From: Chloracidobacterium sp.
GTDB lineage: Bacteria; Acidobacteriota; Blastocatellia; Chloracidobacteriales; Chloracidobacteriaceae
Direction of reading: 5' to 3'
Assembly (NCBI GenBank): GCA_025057975.1
Contig: JANWUV010000002.1
Span: 62,001 to 126,000 of the forward strand
DNA: 64,000 nt
The stretch's first letter is position 1. Every line of letters begins with the position of its first letter. The notes under the pieces are model-generated. The model was not told the DNA's origin. It saw only the letters and a list, made by a program, of their open reading frames with translations, and did no database searches. A program made the position numbers and the translations under genes. This document shows, in pieces, positions 1 through 8,100 of the stretch.

Positions 1-2
1 CA

Positions 3-713
3 TTCTGGCCCGGCCAAGTGTTCAAAGATGCGGTGTTTTCACTGGTGGTCTTTGCCATTTTGGCCTACCTGTCATTGACGACCCTCGCGCCGCTGGAGCC
101 GAAAGCGGACCCGTCGCAAACCCAGTACGTCGCGCGCCCGGAATGGTACTTCATGTTCCTATTCCAGCTTCTGAAGTACTTCCCCGGCTCGACCGCCATT
201 ATCGGCTCGCTGGTAATTCCAGGTCTGGTTATGGCCGTTATTACCTTTTTGCCGTTCCTGGATCGCAGTCCCGAACGGCATCCGCTCAAACGTCCATTTG
301 TAATGCTGGGGACAATCGCCCTGCTGGTCGCCATTGGAACGTTGCACCTGTTAGCTAAGCGGGATGACGCTCAGAACTTTGCGGCGCAGCTTAAAGCCCA
401 GGAAGAGGAAGGTGTACGTTTCTTGAAGGAGCCGTTTGAGCCGAAAGACATCAGCCGGAAGGCGGCCGTTGCGGCGCCGGCGCCAGAGGCTTTTGTAAAA
501 AACTGCGCGGTTTGTCATGGCGAAAACGGTGAGGGCGGTCCAGCCGGGCCGAAGCTCATTGGCGTCGCCAAAAAGGCGAACCGCAGCAAGGAGGAAATCG
601 CCGGATTGATTGAGAATCCGTCCGCTTACGGTGCACCCAAGATGCCGCCGATGCCGCAAGTTTCGGCGGCGGATCGCATAGCGATCGCCGAATGGATTCA
701 CACGCTCAAGTAG
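3..713 (+). CDS. cytochrome b C-terminal region fused to cytochrome c (5' end outside window)
   Basis: This is the 3' part of a membrane quinol-oxidising cytochrome gene; the reading frame is open to the left edge, so the start lies outside the window. The visible part begins in a cytochrome b C-terminal (subunit IV-like) domain, with the PEWYFMFLFQLLKYFP segment typical of that family and about three hydrophobic membrane spans. A linker leads to a monohaem cytochrome c domain with a CAVCH haem-binding motif at 503-517 and a likely Met axial ligand in the KMPPMPQ segment near the end. Such fusions deliver electrons from the b haems to a tethered c haem on the outer face of the membrane. The partner Rieske and N-terminal cytochrome b genes should lie upstream. 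A strong terminator follows at 757-790. The family call is secure; the exact complex type (bc1 or b6f-like) cannot be settled from this fragment. Confidence 0.85.
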   Translation, partial: FWPGQVFKDAVFSLVVFAILAYLSLTTLAPLEPKADPSQTQYVARPEWYFMFLFQLLKYFPGSTAIIGSLVIPGLVMAVITFLPFLDRSPERHPLKRPFVMLGTIALLVAIGTLHLLAKRDDAQNFAAQLKAQEEEGVRFLKEPFEPKDISRKAAVAAPAPEAFVKNCAVCHGENGEGGPAGPKLIGVAKKANRSKEEIAGLIENPSAYGAPKMPPMPQVSAADRIAIAEWIHTLK

Positions 714-756
714 CCCGTCCCGTCCATCCCTACTACGTTCGTACAGTGTGGCGCTT

Positions 757-790
757 CGCGCCCGTCGCTTGGCGGGCGCGTCTTTTCTTT
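757..790 (+). terminator. Rho-independent terminator after the cytochrome gene
   Basis: A perfect 8-bp stem (CGCGCCCG at 757-764 pairing with CGGGCGCG at 773-780) with an 8-nt loop is followed by TCTTTTCTTT. It lies 44 bp after the cytochrome stop codon and would end that transcript before the hydroxylase gene. Confidence 0.75.
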
Positions 791-932
791 CTAGCGACTT
801 TCGCGTGCTTTGGCGGCGCGAAATTGGTTGGGGCGATTTATCGGAGGTGGCCGTTGTCCGGCTTTGTGGCTTCGCTAACGTTTAGGAAGCGTCCCCGGTG
901 AAATCACCCCTCGTGACGGAGGAGAGCCAAGA

Positions 933-1802
933 ATGTCCGCCGCCGTTGCGTTAAAGACTCTGCCTGCTAAGCTCTCCACGGAAGTAGTGTTCAAGGCTAA
1001 ACCTTCGCCACCGCTTGCGCCCAGCCCGTCGCCGGAGGGGACAATTGGGCGCGACATCCAGCCGCCCGTTTATGCACCTATTCAGCATGAAACATGGCGA
1101 ACGCTCTACGAACGACAGTCGGCGGCGATTGTGGGTCGGGTCTGTGACGAGTACCTTGAAGGACGCGCCAAGTTGCGCTACGAGCGCGACCGCATCCCAC
1201 GGCTGGCCGATTTGAGTGAGCGTTTACGCGCGTGTACTGGCTGGCAGTGCGTTCGCGTGGAAGGCTATGTGCCGGAGGCGACGTTTTTCCTCTTGCTGGC
1301 GCAAAAGCTCTTTCCATGTACGGACTTCCTGCGGCATCCGACAGAGTTGGAGTACACGCCTGCCCCGGATATGTTTCACGATCTGATGGGGCACTTGCCA
1401 ATGATCACCAATCCGCGCTTTGCTTCCTTCTTCCACAAGTTTGGGTTGGCCGGCATCAACGCTCGCAATGAGGAAGATACAGTCAAGCTGGGGCGGATTT
1501 ACTGGTACACGGTTGAATTCGGGCTGATCAATCCCACGGCGCACGCCGGCGCGGAGCGTGACCCACGCCTGACAAAAATCTATGGCGCTGGCATTAGTTC
1601 ATCGGTCGGCGAAATCGCGTACGCGCTTTCCGATGCAGTGAAAAAAACACCGTTTGATATTGAGCGGGTCGCTGACACGCCGGTTGAGATTCATCACATG
1701 CAGGAAGAACTGTTTGAGATTTCGTCCTTCGACGAACTTGAACAGGCCTTTGAAGCATGGGCGACAGCGCAGGGGTTGATGTCTGGAGAAGCCGGCGAGT
1801 AA
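933..1802 (+). CDS. phhA: phenylalanine 4-hydroxylase (aromatic amino acid hydroxylase)
   Basis: Converts phenylalanine to tyrosine using tetrahydropterin, O2 and non-haem iron, in the cytoplasm. The 289-residue product is the length of single-domain bacterial enzymes. The iron triad is visible: His149 and His154 in the FHDLMGH motif and Glu195 in the YTVEFGL motif, with the spacing of the known family. The PEATFFLLLAQKLFPCTDF and ISSSVGEIAYAL segments are also typical. The first 45 residues are Pro/Ala-rich and look like a non-conserved tail. The start is supported by a GGAGGAG ribosome site 7 to 13 bp upstream. It stands alone between a terminator and the convergent serA gene. Phenylalanine is the most likely substrate for a bacterial member, although the motif set alone does not exclude tyrosine or tryptophan. 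Confidence 0.9.
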   Translation: MSAAVALKTLPAKLSTEVVFKAKPSPPLAPSPSPEGTIGRDIQPPVYAPIQHETWRTLYERQSAAIVGRVCDEYLEGRAKLRYERDRIPRLADLSERLRACTGWQCVRVEGYVPEATFFLLLAQKLFPCTDFLRHPTELEYTPAPDMFHDLMGHLPMITNPRFASFFHKFGLAGINARNEEDTVKLGRIYWYTVEFGLINPTAHAGAERDPRLTKIYGAGISSSVGEIAYALSDAVKKTPFDIERVADTPVEIHHMQEELFEISSFDELEQAFEAWATAQGLMSGEAGE

Positions 1803-1895
1803 ACCCTACGCCGGCTCGGGTGTAAAACCACAGCGCCGTTTTCCCGCCGCCGTTTCTATGAGTCGTCCTTACCGACGCCTCGTTAGGGTAAGGCC

Positions 1896-3485
1896 CTAGA
1901 GGTGAATGCATCGCGCTTTAAGCACTGCCGGAAGCTCACTTAGCTTAGCCATAACATCGTCGGGAACGGGTGAGTCTACTTGAATGAGCGAAATAGCCGT
2001 GCCACCCATTTCCTTGCGTCCAAGGTAGAGCCGGGCGATGTTCACCCCGCCGTCGCCCAGCGTCGTACAAATTCGCCCTAGCGTACCGGGTTGGTCGCGG
2101 TTGGCGCACAGTAGCATGTGCCCTTTTGGAATCGCCTCAATCGGAACCCCGTTGACCCTTACAATCCGCAGGTCGCTTTCTCGGAACACCGCGCCGGCGA
2201 CATCGCTTTCACCAGTCTCTGTCTCCGCCCAAAGCGAAACCAAACTGGCGAAGTCCTTGGCAACGCGGTTTTTTGTTTCTGAGACGCTCATCCCCCGTTC
2301 CTCGGCGATGAGCGCCGCGTTGACAAAGTTGACCCGATCACTCGTACCGGAAAGCAAGCCGACGAGCACCGCCTGTGTAATTGGGCGTACGTCAAGGTCG
2401 GCGACCTTGCCGCTGTACTCAATTACCAACCGCCGGACGTTGCTCCCAAAAGCCTGCCCCTGAAACATCCCCAGCCTGAGGCCCAAATCTACATACGGCC
2501 GGAGTTCGGCCATGATTTCGGCGCTGACCGAAGGCGCATTGACGGCACCGAAAACAACGCCGTTCTCCAGAAAATCAACAATTTGTTTAGCGATGGAGAC
2601 GGCAACGCTAACCTGCGCTTCCGTTGTTGACGCGCCCAGGTGCGGCGTACAGGTCACGTTGTCCAGCTTGAGCAACGGGTGATCGGGCGGCGGGGGCTCT
2701 TCCTCAAATACATCAAGCGCGGCTGCCGCCACCGTCCCATCCTGCAGCGCCGCCGCCAGTGCGGCTTCATCAACAAGGCCGCCGCGCGCACAGTTGACGA
2801 GCCGAACGCCGCGCTTCATTTTGGCGAAGGCGTTGCGTCCAATGATGTGGCGTGTTTCTTCGGTCAGTGGGACGTGCAGTGTAATGAAGTCGGCTCGCGC
2901 CAACAGGTTGTCCAGCGTCACCAACTCAACACCCAGTTTGGCGGCGGCCTCTCTAGTCAGATAGGGATCATAGCCAATAATGTGCATGCCAAAAGCCGCC
3001 GCCCGCTGGGCGACCAAACTGCCGATGCGCCCGACGCCGACGATGCCTAGTGTCTTGCCGGAAAGTTCGACGCCGACCAACTTCTTGCGCTCCCAGCGTC
3101 CAGCCTTGAGCGTCAGCGTTCCCTGCGCAATGGGGCGGGCTGTCGCCAGCAACAGCGCAAATGTATGCTCGGCGGTCGTGACGCTGTTGCCGCCGGGCGT
3201 ATTCATCACCACAATGCCGCGCTTAGTGGCGGCTTCCACGTCAATGTTATCCACGCCTGTCCCAGCGCGACCAATGACTTTCAAGTTTTCCGCCGCTGCG
3301 ATGACTTTGGCGGTCGGGCGCGTATCGCTGCGGACAATGAGTGCATGATAAGGCGCGATGACAGCCGCCAGTTCGTCCTCGCGGAGTTCAGGTTTGACGT
3401 CAAGCGTAATGTTCGGTGCGCTGCGCAGAATATTGAGGCCGTCTTCCGCTAGGCTGCCGCAAACAAGGACCCTATGGGTTGTCAT
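1896..3485 (-). CDS. serA: D-3-phosphoglycerate dehydrogenase
   Basis: First step of serine synthesis: NAD-dependent oxidation of 3-phosphoglycerate. From the ATG at 3485 the protein has 529 residues, the size of the long SerA type with catalytic, intervening (ASB) and C-terminal ACT domains. The nucleotide-binding loop GVGRIGSLVAQRA, the substrate segment NTPGGNSVTTAEHT, the catalytic NCARGGLVDE and TPHLGASTTEA motifs and a terminal ACT domain (MLLCANRDQPGTLGRICTTL onwards) are all present; the ACT domain usually senses serine. An in-frame ATG nine codons further upstream (3512) would add residues not seen in relatives, so I prefer MTTHRVLVC. It lies just downstream of smpB on the same strand, separated by about 50 bp. 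Confidence 0.93.
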   Translation of the reverse strand: MTTHRVLVCGSLAEDGLNILRSAPNITLDVKPELREDELAAVIAPYHALIVRSDTRPTAKVIAAAENLKVIGRAGTGVDNIDVEAATKRGIVVMNTPGGNSVTTAEHTFALLLATARPIAQGTLTLKAGRWERKKLVGVELSGKTLGIVGVGRIGSLVAQRAAAFGMHIIGYDPYLTREAAAKLGVELVTLDNLLARADFITLHVPLTEETRHIIGRNAFAKMKRGVRLVNCARGGLVDEAALAAALQDGTVAAAALDVFEEEPPPPDHPLLKLDNVTCTPHLGASTTEAQVSVAVSIAKQIVDFLENGVVFGAVNAPSVSAEIMAELRPYVDLGLRLGMFQGQAFGSNVRRLVIEYSGKVADLDVRPITQAVLVGLLSGTSDRVNFVNAALIAEERGMSVSETKNRVAKDFASLVSLWAETETGESDVAGAVFRESDLRIVRVNGVPIEAIPKGHMLLCANRDQPGTLGRICTTLGDGGVNIARLYLGRKEMGGTAISLIQVDSPVPDDVMAKLSELPAVLKARCIHL

Positions 3486-3538
3486 AGCAGTCGAACCACC
3501 AGTTAGTAACATTCCTCGCCGAAGAAAACAGCAGGTGT

Positions 3539-4012
3539 CTAGGGGCGAGACTTGAGCGCGGCGCGCGTTTCCCGCTCAAGGTCGCGGCGACGTTCGGTCT
3601 CACGCTTGTCATAGGTTTTCTTGCCCCTCGCCGTTGCAATTTCGACCTTGGCGCGTCCGCGTTTGAAATACAGCTTGGTTGGAACAATGGTCAATCCACG
3701 TTCCTGCGCCGCTGCTGCCAGCTTGGCGATTTCACGCTTATGGAGCAACAGGCGGCGCGTCCGGCGTGGGTCATGGTTGTAACGGTTGCCGTGCGAATAA
3801 GGGCTAATGTAGGCGTCTAGCAGCCAGGCTTCACCATTGCGAATGGTGACATAAGCGTCCTTGAGGTTGACCCGCCCTTCCCGTAGGGCCTTGACTTCCG
3901 TCCCGACGAGTTCCAATCCGGCTTCGTAGGTATCGAGGATGAAATAGTCAAAGAAGGCTTCACGGTTCGAGGCGATGAGTTTAGCAGCGTCGGAGGCGGT
4001 CGGTGTCGTCAT
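3539..4012 (-). CDS. smpB: SsrA-binding protein SmpB
   Basis: Binds tmRNA and brings it to stalled ribosomes for trans-translation. The OB-fold core is clear: NREAFFDYFILDTYEAGLELVGTEVKALREG, then the surface needed for tmRNA binding, and the basic C-terminal tail KKTYDKRETERRRDLERE that enters the decoding channel. The frame is open for a further 35 codons upstream, to 4117, but the ATG at 4012 gives 157 residues, the normal family length, and aligns with the usual start. No good Shine-Dalgarno site precedes this ATG, so the start is the least certain part. The tmRNA gene itself was not seen in the window. Confidence 0.92.
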   Translation of the reverse strand: MTTPTASDAAKLIASNREAFFDYFILDTYEAGLELVGTEVKALREGRVNLKDAYVTIRNGEAWLLDAYISPYSHGNRYNHDPRRTRRLLLHKREIAKLAAAAQERGLTIVPTKLYFKRGRAKVEIATARGKKTYDKRETERRRDLERETRAALKSRP

Positions 4013-4677
4013 GTGGAGGAAGGCATGCACATTTAGACAGCGTTCGATGATTTCTGCCAGAACGCCGCTGGCGATGAGGCGCTGCGCGGCGCATAGGTCG
4101 GTGTCACGCAGATACATGCCCCAACGACGGCGTTAGAAAAAGCGATTCATCGCTAACAGGCTGTCAGAGACGATGAACAAGGGCGCACCAATAAAACCCG
4201 ATGATTTGCCCGTCCGCACGCCGCCGTCACGCCCATCAGCATCAAGACGACGGTGGAGTGCAGAATCAGCGTCACCCAGTCTGCGGCGCTTCTAATGACA
4301 ACGCCCGACCAACCCATAGGCGACAAGCTAGCGACGCGGATGAGTCCGTTCCGGCTTGTCCACACCGCCGCGCAAAGCTAGCAATGTAGCACAAGCGTGC
4401 GCTGGAGAAAGGCAATCAAACTGACAACAAGAACAAGAAGCGCTCATCGAGCGCCAACGCCACATCCTCCAGCAACCGACCTCCAGCAACCGACCAAAGC
4501 AACCTGCAACCAACCTCCCGCCCGACCGGCGTTGGCACCTGCCTAACACCAACCGGCTGCCAACAGCGTGGGAGAGGCTTTGAACAGCGCGAGCAGCGGA
4601 TGTTTCCACCCAATTAGCCCGCTCTAGTAACCGGCGGCCAGCAACGCAACCGGAGGCGCTACAGAACGGACACGGTC
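4013..4677. other. long intergenic region without a recognisable gene
   Basis: About 665 bp between smpB and the tyrosine-kinase gene, both on the minus strand. It holds a 14-bp tandem duplication (CTCCAGCAACCGAC twice, about 4468-4495) and short frames with no family resemblance. One 70-codon minus-strand frame (4153-4365) has a hydrophobic stretch but no ribosome site. It presumably carries the smpB-serA promoter. No tRNA or tmRNA fold was noticed. Confidence 0.5.
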
Positions 4678-7296
4678 CTATCCCGCATCGCGTTGCTCGG
4701 CCGTTCCATCGGCGGCTGCCGAGTTTGAGACGGACGGCCTCGCGCTTCCGCCCTTTTCAACGTCTGGAGGACTTGGCTCATCGCGTTCTTGGAGCGCCGA
4801 CTTAAGTTGCTCGAAAACCTCCGACGCCGACGGCGGTGGCTTGACAGCTGCTGCTTCACCGTTGCCGTTCACCGCCGCCGACCGGCTGTAGTAGTAGTAC
4901 GAACTGTAGCCGTAGTAATCGTAGCCGTAGTAGCTTGTCTGCTCCTGCGATATGGCATTGAGGACGACGCCTAGCACGCGCGTGTTGGCCTCATCGAGTT
5001 TGCGGCACGCCCGCTTGACGATGTCGCGCTTGGAGCGTTGGCAGTTGACGACCAAGATGACGCTGTCCGCCATCGCCGAGAGAATCGTTGCGTCGGCGAA
5101 TGACAGCATCGGCGGCGTATCCAGAATCACATAATCGAACTTTTCAACGGCATAGGCCAAAAGCGACCGCATCCGCTGCGAGCCAAGCAATTCGGCCGGA
5201 TTAGGCGGCATCTGACCGCACGTAATCAGGGTCAGGTACGGGATAGGCGATGGAACAAAGATGTCGCTAATCCTGCACTGCCCAGAAAGATACCGTGACA
5301 GGCCGGGCCGGAAGGCGTTGTCTTGGCCGTGCTTTTCAAAGAGTTTCTGAAGCTGTGGCCGCCGCAGGTCGCAATCCACCAGCAGCACCGACGCCCCGGT
5401 TTGAGCCAGCGAGATGGCTGTATTGAACGCGGTTGTGGTTTTACCCTCACCTGGCTGGCTGCTGGTAATGAGAATAATGCGGTTGCGCACGTCTTCGGAC
5501 GATGAAAGCAAAATCGAGGTCCGCAACTGGCGATAGGCTTCACCCACTGGTGAGGCCGACAACGCAAAGGCGCTTAGGCCGATGTTGAGGTTGGCCGGCA
5601 ACGGGCGTCCGTCGGCCAGCTTGGCCAGCACCTTCGTCTCACTACCGTAGCCGTAGTACCCACCGCCCTTGCTCAGTTCTTTAGGGGTGACCTTTGGGAT
5701 CAGCCCCAAAGTCGGTAGGTTCAGCAGCCGATCAACATCTTCAACCGACTTGATGCGTGTGTTGAGGTATTCGCGAGCAAACGCCAACCCGATGCCGCCG
5801 AAGAGTGACAGGAAAAACGCCACGCTCAACGTATAGCCGACACGCGGACTGATCGGCGCCCCCGGCGTCCCGGCGCGGTCAGCGACCGTGATGTTATTGA
5901 GGTCCATCCGCAGACCGATCTCGGTGTCTTTGGTCGTGGCATAGAGCGCCTGCAGCATTTTCTTTTTGTTGTCAATATTGTCCTGCATCATCCGCTGCAC
6001 GACGCCATCGCCGTTCTGGGTCACGACTTCATTGCGCTGCTTTTCCACACGCGCCCGTAGTTCCTCTTCCCGCTTCTTCGCGTTGAAGTAGGCAGTCTTG
6101 ATGCGCGCTAAGGCGTTGCTTTTAGCTTCCTTGAGCTCGCCTTCCGCCTGCGCCAGCATTTGGTCAATCTGAACCACCTCCGGGTGAATTTCGGTGTAGG
6201 TTCCCAGCAACTCCAGCCGCCTTTGCCTCAGCTCGGAAATCTTGCCCCGGAGCTTCTGGAGTTCCGGGTCGGACTGCATCTCCTCCAGCGAGTCAATTGG
6301 TTCGGTGAGACTGGCTTGATACCGCTCCTCCGCCCGCAGGCGCTCTTTTTCGGCTTCGAGCAGCGCCTGATTGAGACCTGCTAAGCGCGCAACTTCCGGG
6401 TTGTCTTCCGGTTTGAGCGAAACAATTTTGCGTGTCCGCAGGTACTCAGTCAGCTTGCGTTCTTCCTCGAGAATTTCCTGCTGCAACCGCGCCGCCGTAG
6501 AAGCCAAAAATTCCTTTTGGCTTATCCCCTGCTGAAAGCGGTCGGAAACATTGCGGCGCGCAAACACCTCGGCGATGGTGTTGACAACAAGCTTGGTTGT
6601 TTCCGGGTCATGGTGCTGGAACACGATACGCACCAAGCGCGTCCGAGGAACACCGTAGGCTTGCAGCCCACTCGCCAGCCTCCCAATCTGGGGCGCATAG
6701 CGTTGCATTTCGTCTTGCTCATTCGCCGCCGACGCCGGCTCAGCGTCCGGCAAGTCGCTTGATTGAGCCTCTTGCTTTTTCGCCGCTGTGGGCAGCCTGC
6801 GCGGCGACCGGATCAAATCGGCTAACGCTGCGCCGAGCGTCGTCGGCCCGGACGCCAGAAACTTTGGATCACGGTCAAGCTTGAGGGTTTTGACCACCTC
6901 AATCAACACCGGCGGACTCGAAATCTTACGAATCTGCGTGTTGAGATAGTCCGGGTCAACCGAGTACGGCATAAACGAAATGCGCCCGCTCGACGAGTAA
7001 AACTCCTTTTCTGGCGCAATTTCGATGTGGCAAGCGGCCTCATAAACCGGCTGCATACGGGACAGCGCCAGGCCGGTGATGGTCATCGTGATGACGACGC
7101 ACAACAGAACCGTGAACTTGTAGCGCAGAATCGTGAGAAACGCTTGACGCAACGGCAGACCGCCGTCTTCCTGCGGAAGCGTGTACTGATAGCTTCCGCG
7201 CCGTCGCATGCGGTCTTGCACGGTCGGCGTGACCAAGTCAACCTCGGCCGCCGTCGGCGCGAGCATCACATGATTAGCGGACGAGTCTTGGGGCAT
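4678..7296 (-). CDS. exopolysaccharide co-polymerase / BY-family tyrosine autokinase (Wzz-Wzc type)
   Basis: An inner-membrane protein that controls chain length and export of an extracellular polysaccharide. The 872-residue product joins an N-terminal Wzz domain, with a first membrane span at FTVLLCVVITMTITGLAL, to a long periplasmic coiled coil (about residues 250-450, rich in Glu/Arg/Leu), a second span (VGYTLSVAFFLSLFGGIGLAF) and a cytoplasmic BY-kinase. The kinase has Walker A SSQPGEGKTT (Lys near 619), Walker A' LLVDCDLRRP and Walker B YVILDTPP. The C-terminus carries the expected tyrosine cluster (YYGYDYYGYSSYYYYSR), the autophosphorylation tail, followed by an acidic, Ala/Pro-rich end. 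No sugar transferase or polymerase genes flank it, so the polysaccharide genes are elsewhere. Confidence 0.9.
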   Translation of the reverse strand: MPQDSSANHVMLAPTAAEVDLVTPTVQDRMRRRGSYQYTLPQEDGGLPLRQAFLTILRYKFTVLLCVVITMTITGLALSRMQPVYEAACHIEIAPEKEFYSSSGRISFMPYSVDPDYLNTQIRKISSPPVLIEVVKTLKLDRDPKFLASGPTTLGAALADLIRSPRRLPTAAKKQEAQSSDLPDAEPASAANEQDEMQRYAPQIGRLASGLQAYGVPRTRLVRIVFQHHDPETTKLVVNTIAEVFARRNVSDRFQQGISQKEFLASTAARLQQEILEEERKLTEYLRTRKIVSLKPEDNPEVARLAGLNQALLEAEKERLRAEERYQASLTEPIDSLEEMQSDPELQKLRGKISELRQRRLELLGTYTEIHPEVVQIDQMLAQAEGELKEAKSNALARIKTAYFNAKKREEELRARVEKQRNEVVTQNGDGVVQRMMQDNIDNKKKMLQALYATTKDTEIGLRMDLNNITVADRAGTPGAPISPRVGYTLSVAFFLSLFGGIGLAFAREYLNTRIKSVEDVDRLLNLPTLGLIPKVTPKELSKGGGYYGYGSETKVLAKLADGRPLPANLNIGLSAFALSASPVGEAYRQLRTSILLSSSEDVRNRIILITSSQPGEGKTTTAFNTAISLAQTGASVLLVDCDLRRPQLQKLFEKHGQDNAFRPGLSRYLSGQCRISDIFVPSPIPYLTLITCGQMPPNPAELLGSQRMRSLLAYAVEKFDYVILDTPPMLSFADATILSAMADSVILVVNCQRSKRDIVKRACRKLDEANTRVLGVVLNAISQEQTSYYGYDYYGYSSYYYYSRSAAVNGNGEAAAVKPPPSASEVFEQLKSALQERDEPSPPDVEKGGSARPSVSNSAAADGTAEQRDAG

Positions 7297-7593
7297 AGCA
7301 ATTCGGTTATGGCAATCGGGACGTTACACGTGCGGTCGAACGTCGAATGAAATCCTTGCGGCGAACAAATACATAAGTCGCCCAGTGTTGAATCAAGCGG
7401 ATCGCCCGGCGGTGTCCTGAAAGACGCGGCGCAATATCGTCGCCGCCGATCGACCCGGTTCTATCTTGCCGCGCACTATACCGCGTTATGCCCCGACTGA
7501 ACAGCCGAACGCCGACAAAGCCCATTGTTTTGCAGGCGCAGGTTCATCTACCTTACTTCGCGTTTGTGTACTTTGTCTATTGCGAGGTGTTGT
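7297..7593. other. divergent intergenic region
   Basis: About 300 bp between the leftward kinase gene and the rightward bcp gene; it must hold both promoters. I see no convincing -35/-10 pair, repeat or small gene. The bcp frame is open further left, to 7525, but that extension is not conserved. Confidence 0.5.
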
Positions 7594-8058
7594 ATGCCTG
7601 AAGTCGGTTCTCCTGCGCCAACCTTCACCCTGCCGGATATGCACGGCCAGCCGGTGAGTCTGGAACAGTTCCGCGGTCGTAAGGTGGTTTTGTACTTTTA
7701 CCCGAAGGATGACACGCCGGGTTGCACCAAAGAGGCGTGCGGCTTTCGTGACGCGCACGCCGAATATCAAGCAAAGGGCATCGTCGTGCTGGGCGTCTCA
7801 CTCGATGATGAAGCCTCACATCGCGCCTTCGCGGAAAAATACCAGCTTCCCTTCACGTTGTTGGCGGACACCAACCACGTCGTCTCCGAGGCCTACGGCG
7901 TTTACGGGGAACAGGAGTGGCAGGGGAAAAAGTTTATGGGACTGGCGCGGAAGACCTTTCTCATTGATGAGCAGGGCGTCATCGTCAAAATTTTCGACAA
8001 GGTGAATGTTGAAACGCACAGTCGTGAAGTGCTTGAGGCGTTCGGTCTAGCCAGCTAG
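7594..8058 (+). CDS. bcp: thioredoxin-dependent thiol peroxidase, Bcp/PrxQ peroxiredoxin
   Basis: Reduces hydrogen peroxide and organic hydroperoxides with electrons from thioredoxin. From the ATG at 7594 the protein has 154 residues, a normal PrxQ length. The active site reads YFYPKDDTPGCTKEACGFRD: the first Cys is the peroxidatic residue and the second, five residues on, is the resolving Cys of the PrxQ type. The sequence continues with the conserved GVSLDDEASHRAFAEKYQLPF and RKTFLIDEQG segments. A GAGGTG ribosome site 4 bp before the ATG supports this start over the upstream ATG at 7525, which would add 23 basic residues. The next gene begins 42 bp downstream on the same strand and may be co-transcribed. 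Confidence 0.92.
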   Translation: MPEVGSPAPTFTLPDMHGQPVSLEQFRGRKVVLYFYPKDDTPGCTKEACGFRDAHAEYQAKGIVVLGVSLDDEASHRAFAEKYQLPFTLLADTNHVVSEAYGVYGEQEWQGKKFMGLARKTFLIDEQGVIVKIFDKVNVETHSREVLEAFGLAS

Positions 8059-8100
8059 TCGGTTCTTCGCCGTCCTGCTGATGCAGCAAGTTTACGACGT

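Noticed and set aside
4153-4365. A 70-codon minus-strand frame with a hydrophobic stretch upstream of smpB
   Set aside because: No ribosome site, no family resemblance and an odd composition; a small membrane protein cannot be excluded but is not supported.
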